From an uncultured Pirellulaceae bacterium (GTDB lineage Bacteria > Planctomycetota > Planctomycetia > Pirellulales > Pirellulaceae), in the NCBI GenBank assembly GCA_937928555.1, contig CALFWR010000091.1:1-64000 (forward strand): a stretch of 64,000 nucleotides of DNA. Direction: 5' to 3'. The translations under genes were made by a program, and so were the position numbers. Position 1 is the stretch's first letter, and the number at the start of each line of letters is the position of its first letter. Below the pieces are notes generated by a model. It worked only from the letters and a program-made list of their open reading frames with translations, was not told the origin of the DNA and made no database searches. Below are positions 44,332 to 52,107 of the stretch, in pieces.

Positions 44332-46758
44332 ATGTCGACGACGATTCGACGATGGTCCTGCCCAGGACTGCTTTTTGCTTTTTTGATTTGCGTGCTGTTC
44401 GCTACCTCGGAAGTCCAGGCGTTTCAGGAATCTGCCCCGTCAGTCGAAGGCGGTTCGAGTGCTGAATCGGGTTCCGGCGGGCTGCCATGGGTGGCTTGGG
44501 TGATTCCGGTCTTGGGTGCTTTGGGGCTGGTATTTACTTGGTGGAAGTCCAAATGGGTTGCTGAACAGGAGGTTGGAACCGAACGGATGGGTCGGATCGC
44601 GGACAATATCGCCGATGGTGCGATGTCGTTCCTGAAGGCCGAGTATTCCATTCTGATTGTTTTCGTTGTGGCCGTTGCGGCCCTGTTGGGCTGGTCGGCT
44701 TCGACGCAGGGAGATGCATCGAGCCCACTGATTGCGCTTTCGTTCGGCTTGGGTGCGCTCTGTTCGGCACTTGCCGGGTTTATCGGGATGAAGGTTGCGA
44801 CCATGGCAAACGTCCGCACAACCAATGCGGCGCGAAGCGGTTTGGGTAAGGCGCTGGAGGTTGCTTTTGCCGGCGGCAGCGTGATGGGAATGGGCGTTGT
44901 CGGTCTGGGCGTGATGGGGTTGAGCCTGTTGCTGATTCTCTACGCGAACCTGTTTGGCATGGACAGTCCGGGTTCGATCAACCGGGTGATCACGGTGCTG
45001 ACCGGATTTTCGTTTGGTGCATCGTCGATCGCGCTGTTTGCGCGTGTGGGCGGAGGCATCTACACAAAAGCTGCGGATGTGGGTGCGGACCTGGTCGGTA
45101 AGGTCGAGGCGGGTATTCCCGAAGACCATCCACTGAATCCGGCAACCATTGCTGACAATGTGGGCGACAACGTTGGCGACGTTGCAGGGATGGGGGCAGA
45201 CTTGTTCGAGTCCTACGTCGGTTCGATCATTGGAACGATGGTATTGGGGGCGGCATTTTTTGGGCTGTCGCCGTTCACAGACGATGGCTTCGGTGGGCTT
45301 TCGGCGGTCATGTTGCCACTGGTTTTGGCAAGCGTCGGGATCCTGACATCGATCGGCGGGACTTTCTTTGTCAAAGTCCGCGAAGGTGGAAGTCCTCATA
45401 CCGCGCTGAACATTGGCGAATTCGGTTCGGCATTGGTGCTGCTCGTTTTGACTTACTTCATCATTGACTGGATGCTGCCTGACGCATGGGTTGACGTTCA
45501 AGGCAAGAAATACACATCGTTCGGAGTTTTCCTCGCGATTCTATTCGGGATGGCATCGGGGTTACTGATTGGAAAAGTCACCGAGCATTACACCGGTTGC
45601 GATACCCGCCCGGTAAAGTCGATTGTTCGTCAATCGATGACCGGTTCGGCGACGAACATCATTTCGGGTATGGGTGTGGGAATGCAGTCGACAGCGATTC
45701 CGATCATCATTATCGCGTTGGCGATTATTTGCGCCTATTCGTTTGCGGGGCTGTATGGAATCGCGATTGCAGCGGTGGGAATGCTGTCCAACACGGGGAT
45801 TCAGTTGGCGGTGGATGCCTACGGTCCGATCTCCGATAACGCGGGCGGAATCGCGGAGATGGCGGATCTTCCCAAGGAGGTTCGCGAGCGAACTGACAAG
45901 CTTGACGCGGTAGGCAATACGACCGCAGCGATCGGAAAAGGGTTCGCGATTGGTTCGGCGGCACTGACGGCGTTGGCTTTGTTTGCCGCATACATTACGT
46001 CTTATAACATGACGCATGATGTCGACATTGATGGCATCAGTATTACCAACCCTTACGTGATGGCGTCCCTGTTTATCGGTGCGATGCTGCCGTTTCTGTT
46101 TTCGGCTTTGTCGATGAACGCGGTGGGTCGTGCGGCGATGGCGATGATTCAGGAAGTTCGTCGTCAGTTTCGGGATATCCCCGAACTAAGGGCTGCCTTG
46201 GATGTGATGAACAAAAACGATGGGAAGGATTTTGATTCGTGGTCCAAGTCTGACCAGGAGACATTCGATGCTGCCGATGGAAAGGCGGAGTACGCGAAGT
46301 GCGTCGCGATCTCAACGCGGGCATCGATTCGTGAGATGATAATTCCGGGCTTGGTGGCGGTCCTTGTACCGGTTGCATTTGGTTTCGGGCCGTATTATCT
46401 GAGTACGTTTGCCGGCGACAATCCTGATTCGTTGGTTTACCAGTTGCTGCATGGCATGAGCGGCAACACTAACGCACTGATGCTTGGTGGACTGTTGGCG
46501 GGAGTGACCGTCAGCGGCGTGTTGATGGCTTTGTTCCAGTCCAACGCAGGCGGCGCATGGGACAACGCCAAGAAGATGATCGAAGTCGGTTTCGAGGTTG
46601 AAGGCGAGAAGCTGACCAAGGGCAGCGAAGCACATAAGGCGGCGGTTGTTGGTGACACCGTTGGTGATCCATTCAAGGATACATCGGGGCCTTCGCTGAA
46701 TATCTTGCTGAAGCTGATGAGTGTAGTGGCCTTGGTGATCGCTTCGATGATCCCGTGA
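44332..46758 (+). CDS. hppA: membrane-bound ion-translocating pyrophosphatase
   Basis: An 808-residue V-type pyrophosphatase with ~16 membrane helices that couples PPi hydrolysis to H+ or Na+ pumping. Substrate motifs: [37 protein letters not shown], and near the end [19 protein letters not shown]. In [14 protein letters not shown] the alanine and glycine at the positions that are Lys/Thr in K+-independent enzymes mark this as the K+-dependent subclass, which includes the Na+ pumps. An extra N-terminus with a signal-like helix ([11 protein letters not shown]) precedes the usual first helix. Start ATG 44332. The stop lies in an 8-bp tandem repeat. Confidence 0.96.
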   Translation: MSTTIRRWSCPGLLFAFLICVLFATSEVQAFQESAPSVEGGSSAESGSGGLPWVAWVIPVLGALGLVFTWWKSKWVAEQEVGTERMGRIADNIADGAMSFLKAEYSILIVFVVAVAALLGWSASTQGDASSPLIALSFGLGALCSALAGFIGMKVATMANVRTTNAARSGLGKALEVAFAGGSVMGMGVVGLGVMGLSLLLILYANLFGMDSPGSINRVITVLTGFSFGASSIALFARVGGGIYTKAADVGADLVGKVEAGIPEDHPLNPATIADNVGDNVGDVAGMGADLFESYVGSIIGTMVLGAAFFGLSPFTDDGFGGLSAVMLPLVLASVGILTSIGGTFFVKVREGGSPHTALNIGEFGSALVLLVLTYFIIDWMLPDAWVDVQGKKYTSFGVFLAILFGMASGLLIGKVTEHYTGCDTRPVKSIVRQSMTGSATNIISGMGVGMQSTAIPIIIIALAIICAYSFAGLYGIAIAAVGMLSNTGIQLAVDAYGPISDNAGGIAEMADLPKEVRERTDKLDAVGNTTAAIGKGFAIGSAALTALALFAAYITSYNMTHDVDIDGISITNPYVMASLFIGAMLPFLFSALSMNAVGRAAMAMIQEVRRQFRDIPELRAALDVMNKNDGKDFDSWSKSDQETFDAADGKAEYAKCVAISTRASIREMIIPGLVAVLVPVAFGFGPYYLSTFAGDNPDSLVYQLLHGMSGNTNALMLGGLLAGVTVSGVLMALFQSNAGGAWDNAKKMIEVGFEVEGEKLTKGSEAHKAAVVGDTVGDPFKDTSGPSLNILLKLMSVVALVIASMIP

Positions 46759-46789
46759 TCGCGTGATCCCGTGATCGCGTGATCGCGTT
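46747..46789 (+). repeat. 8-bp tandem array GTGATCGC/GTGATCCC
   Basis: Five units: (G)ATGATCCC, GTGATCGC, GTGATCCC, GTGATCGC, GTGATCGC. It starts within the last codons of hppA, and the hppA TGA lies within the second unit, so slippage here would alter the end of the protein only slightly. Confidence 0.85.
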
Positions 46790-47338
46790 GATGGGGATTC
46801 GTTGGAGGTCAATTCGAAGCTTGTCGAAGCTTGCCGAGGGTTGCGTGTTGGTGTGCCTTGGTGTGCCTTGGTGTGCCTTGTGAGAGAGCGTCGAGCGCTC
46901 TTGTTGCGGCTTGATGGTTGGTGGGCGGGGTGTGTTGACCGATCTGGCGCGTGCTGCGATCTGGATGTAGGGGTTGTGAGGTTCGCAACGTGTTTCCTCG
47001 TTCCCGGCGGTATTGATCCTTTCAAAGATTCCGTTGGTCATGGCTTCACATTGCCGAACCGGGCCACCAAAGCGTTATGTGTTGTTGTTGGCCGGGGTGG
47101 TGTCCGATAGAGCCTGATAGCATTGGTCTGCCTCTAGGCTTGCCGATGCCGGGAAAAATGGGATCAAAATCGCACATCTTTCACAATTAGGGCGGTGAAT
47201 TTTGATGCACTTGTATCTTTTTCTGACTATTCTGCCAGAACCGCATTCGATCGGCGGATCAGCGAATATATTTGATTGAGACGTTCTATATTCCGGCGCT
47301 GGCAAGGTGCGTCGGTTCCAATTCAGGGAGTTCTTTTG
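46759..47338. other. 580-bp intergenic region
   Basis: Contains the rest of the 8-bp array, a 10-bp array at 46848, and no credible gene; a 102-codon frame at 46802-47110 has no ribosome-binding site or protein character. The right part should hold the promoter of the Gly-rich gene. Confidence 0.45.
46848..46882 (+). repeat. 10-bp tandem repeat GGTGTGCCTT
   Basis: Three and a third perfect copies. Just upstream, CGAAGCTTG is also repeated in direct order. Non-coding. Confidence 0.85.
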
Positions 47339-48337
47339 ATGAGAACATCAATGTCGAAGTTGCCATTGAGTTTTGCCGTGATGGCTTTGATGGTGTTGGT
47401 CGGTATGACCAATGCCCAAGATAAAACGGAAACTGTTCCTGCAAAGGAAACAGCAGCGGCAAAAAAAGCAGCGCGGGAAACCGCTAAAGCAAAAAAAATC
47501 GCAGCGAAGCGGCTTGGCCGAGTCTGGAAGACCACAACGCCGGTCGAAGGATTCGAATCAACCGAGATGTTTTCGGCGATGGAGTCGGGTGACATCGAGG
47601 TTGTCATCAAGACAGTCAGTGAAAAGAAATCCAACGTGATTGTCACCAACAAAACGGACAAGCCATTGGCGATCGCGATGCCAGGCACGTTCTCGGCTGT
47701 TCCTGTCTTGCGACAGGGAGGGCTCGCTGGGGGTGGCTTTGGCGGTGGTGGTCTCGGTGGCGGCGGCCTCGGTGGCGGCGGTCGCGGAGGCGGAGGTCTC
47801 GGCGGCGGCGGTGGTCAGGGTGCCGGCGGTGGCTTTGGCGGTGGTCAAGGTGGCGGAGGCTTCGGCGGCGGTGGTCGCGGAGGCGGAGGTCTTGGTGGCG
47901 GCGGTGGAGTATTCAATATTCCTCCCGGCAAAGTTGGCAGAGTCGCACTGACGACTGTTTGTCTTGAGCACGGCAAGCCAAATCCTCGTTCATCGATGGA
48001 CTACACGATTCGTCCTCTCTCTGCGGTGACTTCGGATCCAAAGGTTGCCGAAATTTGCCAGATGCTTGCTCAGGACGAAATCATTCAGCCTGTTGCTCAG
48101 GCAGCGACCTGGAACATTACAGACAAGTTGAGCTGGAACGAGTTGATGGTCAAAAATCGTCTTGAGCGAATGGACGGCTATTTTGAGCGGTTCTTCTCTC
48201 CTCAGCAGTTGTTCTTTGCACAGCAGGTTGTGGCAGTTGCCGCGCAGCGAGCAGAGGATAAAGCAAAAGGCCCTGCCGGGGACGATCCTTATACTCCTCC
48301 AGGCGAACTTACTGCCGCTCAAACCCAGCAGAAGTAA
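47339..48337 (+). CDS. secreted Gly-rich-linker protein
   Basis: A 332-residue protein with a signal peptide (LPLSFAVMALMVLVGMTNAQ), an Ala/Lys-rich helix (TAAAKKAARETAKAKKIAAK), a small domain (about 60-118), a ~75-residue glycine-rich linker (about 125-200; repeats of LGGGG, RGGGG, FGGG), then a conserved-looking C-terminal domain. The linker DNA is a slippery GGTGGC repeat. ATG 47339 has AGGGAG upstream. Function unknown; possibly a surface or envelope protein. A strong terminator follows. Confidence 0.75.
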   Translation: MRTSMSKLPLSFAVMALMVLVGMTNAQDKTETVPAKETAAAKKAARETAKAKKIAAKRLGRVWKTTTPVEGFESTEMFSAMESGDIEVVIKTVSEKKSNVIVTNKTDKPLAIAMPGTFSAVPVLRQGGLAGGGFGGGGLGGGGLGGGGRGGGGLGGGGGQGAGGGFGGGQGGGGFGGGGRGGGGLGGGGGVFNIPPGKVGRVALTTVCLEHGKPNPRSSMDYTIRPLSAVTSDPKVAEICQMLAQDEIIQPVAQAATWNITDKLSWNELMVKNRLERMDGYFERFFSPQQLFFAQQVVAVAAQRAEDKAKGPAGDDPYTPPGELTAAQTQQK

Positions 48338-48352
48338 CTCATTGAAATCTCG

Positions 48353-48380
48353 AAAGCCCGGCTCAGTCCGGGCTTTTTTT
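48353..48380 (+). terminator. rho-independent terminator
   Basis: A 9-bp perfect stem AAAGCCCGG/CCGGGCTTT, 6-base loop CTCAGT, and a T-run to 48380. It lies 15 bp after the stop of the Gly-rich gene. Confidence 0.93.
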
Positions 48381-48447
48381 GTGCGCTTGCGCGTGATTTA
48401 GTTTTACCATTGAGATCTGTCAAATATTCGAAAGTGTCCGAGGAAGT

Positions 48448-51054
48448 ATGTTCAGTTGTCAATCTGTCTGGTTACGTTATTGCCTGCTGCCGGGTTTGGT
48501 CTGGAGCAGTTGGGTTGTGTCGGCCGATGCGCAAAGTCCAATGGTTGAGCAATCGTTGGTTTTCGAAGAAGTCGATGGTGTCGTGGCCGTCGAAGCGGAG
48601 CACTTTTTCAGTCAGGAGCTGACTTCGAAACGGGCTTTTTACATCACCGGTCCCAACATGGAGCCCCAGGCAAACTCGGACGGTGACCCGCCGCATTGGG
48701 TTGGAGCCAGCGGCAACGCCTACGTTGAGATTCTGCCCGACACGAGGCGCAACCATGGTGAAAAGCTCGTTGGCGGAGAGAACTTTTCCAACAAGCCGGG
48801 CAAGCTGGCGGTGCTCAGTTACAAAGTCCATTTCAACAATCCGGGTCGGTATTACGTTTGGGTCAGGGCGTATTCGACCGGATCGGAAGACAACGGGCTG
48901 CACGTGGGGATCGACGGAACATGGCCTGAGCACGGTCAGCGAATGCAGTGGTGCGAAGGCAAGCACTCATGGCATTGGGAAAGCAGGCAGCGGACCGAAA
49001 AGGCGCACTGCGGCGTGGCTCATGAAATCTGGTTGGACGTTGACAAGGCCGGCGAGCACACGATTTCGTTTTCGATGCGGGAAGATGGGTTCGAGTTCGA
49101 TCGTTGGATGATGACAAAGGACCGCCAGATGCCGCGTCCGGATGGCTTTGGACCGGCGGCCATGATCAAGCAGGGGCAGGCTCCCGCAGCGTTCAAGGCG
49201 GCGGTTGAGCAGGACGGCGACGGTTCGGTCGATGTAACGGGAAAGCTGGCGACGTGGCACAAGGTTACGTTGACTCAGGCAGGTCCGTTCGCGTTTGAGA
49301 TCAACGACACGGTTGTTCCCGGTGGAGCGAATCCGTTTCGTGACGTGCGGATGAACGTCACCTTTAGCCACACCTCCGGTTCGCCAACGTTGGTTGTGCC
49401 GGGTTACTTTGCTGCTGACGGCAATGCGGGCGAATCTTCGGCTGATCGTGGCAACAAATGGCGATGTCATTTTACTCCGACGGCGGCTGGGGTTTGGGAC
49501 TACAGCGTTTCAATGGTTGCCGGAAAAGATGTTGCGATCAACTCGCAGCTAGCCGGAACGGCGATTCCCGGCTGCGATGGCAAGGCCGGTACTTTGACGA
49601 TCACCGACGACACAGAATTGGACGCAGTGGACTTTCGCAGTCGCGGAATGCTGTTGCCAAGCGGTACGCATTATCTGAAATTTTCCCGCACGCAGCGTCC
49701 GTTTTTCAAAGTCGGTCCTGACGCTCCCGAAACGTTGCTGGCTTACAGGGACTTTGACGCAACGCGAACTCTTAAAAGCAAAGCTGGCCCACTGAAAACC
49801 TACAAGCCACATGTTACCGATTGGAGCGAAGGTGATCCAACGTGGCGTGATGGAAAAGGAAAAGGTCTGATCGGGGCAATGAATTATCTTGCCGGCAAGG
49901 GCGTCAATGCGATCTCGTTTTTGCCGTACAACAAAGACGGTGACGGCAGCAATGTCTGGCCGCACGTGGCTCCGACGGACAAATTGCATTTTGACTGTTC
50001 CAAGCTGGACCAGTGGCAGATTGTTTTTGACCACGCCCAAACGAAAGGTTTGATGTTGCATTTCAAACTGCAGGAAACTGAAATCGATGATCATCGGATG
50101 GGGGCCAAGGGCAAGGAAAAGAAAGTCGCCGGTTCGCTTGATGGCGGCAAGCTTGGCCCTGAAAGAATGTTGTACCTCCGCGAGTTGGTGGCAAGGTTCG
50201 GGTACCTTAACGCGATCGAATGGAATCTGGGCGAAGAGAACACGCAGAGCACGCTTGAGCAAATTGAAATGGCCGAGTTTCTGCGTGGCGTCGATCCCTA
50301 TGATCACCACATCGTGCTGCATACGTATCCGCAGCAGCAGAAGAAAAAGTACGATCCACTGCTGGGGCATTCGGCGCTAACGGGTGTTTCGCTGCAGAAT
50401 ATGTGGGACCAGGTGCACGTCAGAACGCTCCAGTGGGTGAAGGCTTCTGCTGATAGCGGCAAGCCGTGGGTGTGTGCCAATGACGAACAGGGAAAGGCCA
50501 AGCAGGGTGTGCCACCGGATCCGGGGTATCAGGATTTCGGAGGTGTGGTCGAAATGGAAGACGGCCGCAAGTATGACTTGCACGACATTCGCAAGCGAAC
50601 GCTGTGGGGGAACCTGATGGCTGGCGGCGCGGGGGTGATGTACTACTTTGGTTATTCCTTGCCGCAGAACGACCTGCTGGCCGAGGACTTTCGTTCACGT
50701 GACAAATCATGGGACTACTGCCGCATCGCGAAAGATTTTGTGGAACGCGCCCAACTGCCGTTGGACGAGATGCGTAACCGCAACGACCTGGTGGGCAACG
50801 ACGACAACAGCTACGGTCCGATGTGCTTTGGCAAGTCTGGCGACGTGTGGCTTGTGTATCTGCCCGAGGGCGGGGACGTTACGGTCGACCTGTCTCAGGA
50901 GGAAGTCGACTATAAAGCGGCGTGGTTCAACCCGCGCAAAGGCGGAAAGATCAAACGCTGCGAAATCGAAAAGCAACGCGGGAAATCGAAGTTCACCGCA
51001 CCGGGTGAAAAAGGCGACGACTGGTTGCTGTTCATGGCTCGCGAAAGAAAGTAG
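48448..51054 (+). CDS. secreted DUF5060-domain glycoside-hydrolase-like protein
   Basis: An 868-residue exported protein. Signal peptide to about residue 28; then a carbohydrate-binding-like domain (~40-200; GVVAVEAEHF, WVGASGNAYVEILPDTR). A DUF5060 beta-sandwich follows (~265-380; VTLTQAGPFAFEINDT, GAGESS-type segment), then a catalytic-type TIM-barrel (~430-770; NYLAGKGVNAISFLPYN, AIEWNLGEENTQ), and a C-terminal collagen-binding-like domain (DVWLVYLPEGGDVTVDL). The combination is typical of enzymes attacking complex polysaccharides; the glutamates in WNLGEEN are catalytic candidates. Substrate unknown. Confidence 0.82.
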   Translation: MFSCQSVWLRYCLLPGLVWSSWVVSADAQSPMVEQSLVFEEVDGVVAVEAEHFFSQELTSKRAFYITGPNMEPQANSDGDPPHWVGASGNAYVEILPDTRRNHGEKLVGGENFSNKPGKLAVLSYKVHFNNPGRYYVWVRAYSTGSEDNGLHVGIDGTWPEHGQRMQWCEGKHSWHWESRQRTEKAHCGVAHEIWLDVDKAGEHTISFSMREDGFEFDRWMMTKDRQMPRPDGFGPAAMIKQGQAPAAFKAAVEQDGDGSVDVTGKLATWHKVTLTQAGPFAFEINDTVVPGGANPFRDVRMNVTFSHTSGSPTLVVPGYFAADGNAGESSADRGNKWRCHFTPTAAGVWDYSVSMVAGKDVAINSQLAGTAIPGCDGKAGTLTITDDTELDAVDFRSRGMLLPSGTHYLKFSRTQRPFFKVGPDAPETLLAYRDFDATRTLKSKAGPLKTYKPHVTDWSEGDPTWRDGKGKGLIGAMNYLAGKGVNAISFLPYNKDGDGSNVWPHVAPTDKLHFDCSKLDQWQIVFDHAQTKGLMLHFKLQETEIDDHRMGAKGKEKKVAGSLDGGKLGPERMLYLRELVARFGYLNAIEWNLGEENTQSTLEQIEMAEFLRGVDPYDHHIVLHTYPQQQKKKYDPLLGHSALTGVSLQNMWDQVHVRTLQWVKASADSGKPWVCANDEQGKAKQGVPPDPGYQDFGGVVEMEDGRKYDLHDIRKRTLWGNLMAGGAGVMYYFGYSLPQNDLLAEDFRSRDKSWDYCRIAKDFVERAQLPLDEMRNRNDLVGNDDNSYGPMCFGKSGDVWLVYLPEGGDVTVDLSQEEVDYKAAWFNPRKGGKIKRCEIEKQRGKSKFTAPGEKGDDWLLFMARERK

Positions 51055-51075
51055 CTGGCCTCTTCGAGGCGTTAA

Positions 51076-51262
51076 CCCGGATTATTCACGACGACGGGCG
51101 TTGATTCTACGTCTGGCCAACGGGAGCAAGGGAAAAGCTGAATTTCAACAAGAAATGTGAATCATCCGGCAGATGGAAACCACAGCGATCGTTTCATCGC
51201 ATCAGAGTCGCGGATCACTGTCGGAGCTGATTCTGACGCCCACGCCTGGTGAATAATCCGGG
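51076..51262 (+). mobile_element. F1 MITE, 187 bp
   Basis: Full length; the left end is perfect, the right end has one change (TGGTGAATAATCCGGG). The flanks GTTAA/GTGAA agree at 4 of 5. The right flank ends at the base next to the stop codon of the HAD gene (TAA at 51268-51270), so the element sits exactly at the gene's 3' boundary. Confidence 0.93.
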
Positions 51263-51267
51263 GTGAA

Positions 51268-51972
51268 TTACTCGCAGCAAAACGCATCGACCAGGGAACT
51301 GACCGACGGTGCATTTTGTGGTGAAGGATTCGCGTTTCGGTTTCGGTTTCGATTTAGATGGATGCCCGTCCAGCCGAAAAGGCTGGGCGCGACGCAGTCG
51401 TTTTCGTGATCGTCGCCGATCATGATGACCTCGTGGTCGTTCGGGATTCGTTGTGCTATGGCGCGGTAGAATTCCGGATCGGGCTTGCGAAAGCCGACTT
51501 CGGCGGAACAGTAAACGGTCGAGATCGCAGCCAGTGGCGTGATCGAGTCCATGATTCTGTGAAGCCGCGAATCAAAGTTCGAGGCCACAATCAGGTTGTC
51601 GCCACGCTGCTGTAGTTGGGCAAGGCAGGCCGTGACGTCGTCGTAGATCGCCCAGTTGGACGGCGACGCAAAATGGTCCCAGAGTTGTTCGAAGAGGCGC
51701 GAGGGGTTGACGTCTTCGAACACGAAATCGACGAGCTGCTTCCAGAGCTGATGTTCGATCGCGTCGCTGGACGGCAGTGAGCCGGCGGGTGTGTTGGCGG
51801 CCGAGTTGTCGCAACTGAAAAAAGTTGCACGGGCCTGTTTGAATCGGCCAGCCACATCTTCGCGAGAAAGCCGACTGCCATGATCGATGCCCGCATCATG
51901 GTAGGCCGTGATGACGTCGGGTTGGGGTTTGAGGATGGTCCCGACGGCGTCCAAGACGATGGTTCGAGGCAT
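51268..51972 (-). CDS. HAD-superfamily hydrolase (HDHD3/YjjG-like)
   Basis: A 234-residue HAD phosphatase: motif I LDAVGTIL (D8, with the usual second Asp replaced as in the DxVGT subgroup), motif II in NLIVASNFDSRL, motif III Lys in EVGFRKPDPEFYRAIA, and motif IV in VIMIGDDHENDCVAP. A helical cap sits between motifs I and II. The Asn/Arg repeat NRNRNRNAN near the end is unusual. Likely a phosphatase of a small metabolite. The ATG is immediately preceded by a 7-bp tandem array, so there is no recognisable ribosome-binding site. Confidence 0.85.
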   Translation of the reverse strand: MPRTIVLDAVGTILKPQPDVITAYHDAGIDHGSRLSREDVAGRFKQARATFFSCDNSAANTPAGSLPSSDAIEHQLWKQLVDFVFEDVNPSRLFEQLWDHFASPSNWAIYDDVTACLAQLQQRGDNLIVASNFDSRLHRIMDSITPLAAISTVYCSAEVGFRKPDPEFYRAIAQRIPNDHEVIMIGDDHENDCVAPSLFGWTGIHLNRNRNRNANPSPQNAPSVSSLVDAFCCE

Positions 51973-52076
51973 GGGGAATGCGGAGTGCGGAGTGCGGAGT
52001 GCGGAGTGCGGAGTGCGGAGTGCGGAGTGCGGAGTGCGGAGTGCGGAATGCGGAATGCGGAATGCGGAATGCGAAT
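51973..52076 (-). repeat. 7-bp tandem array abutting a start codon
   Basis: About 14 heptamers, GGGGAAT then GCGGAGT repeated about nine times, then GCGGAAT copies. On the minus strand it is the leader of the HAD gene (ACTCCGC repeats), running right up to the ATG. Same unit as the array at 41034. Confidence 0.9.
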
Positions 52077-52107
52077 AGGATAATCCTCGGTCACGACTCT
52101 TCCGGTC

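Noticed and set aside
44440-45501. 353-codon minus-strand frame inside hppA
   Set aside because: Antisense shadow of the pyrophosphatase; no start signal or protein-like composition.
46802-47110. 102-codon plus-strand frame after hppA
   Set aside because: Contains the 10-bp tandem repeat, no ribosome-binding site, no recognisable domain.
51973-52076. Possible CRISPR array
   Set aside because: The units are 7 bp in direct tandem without spacers; it is a microsatellite-like array.
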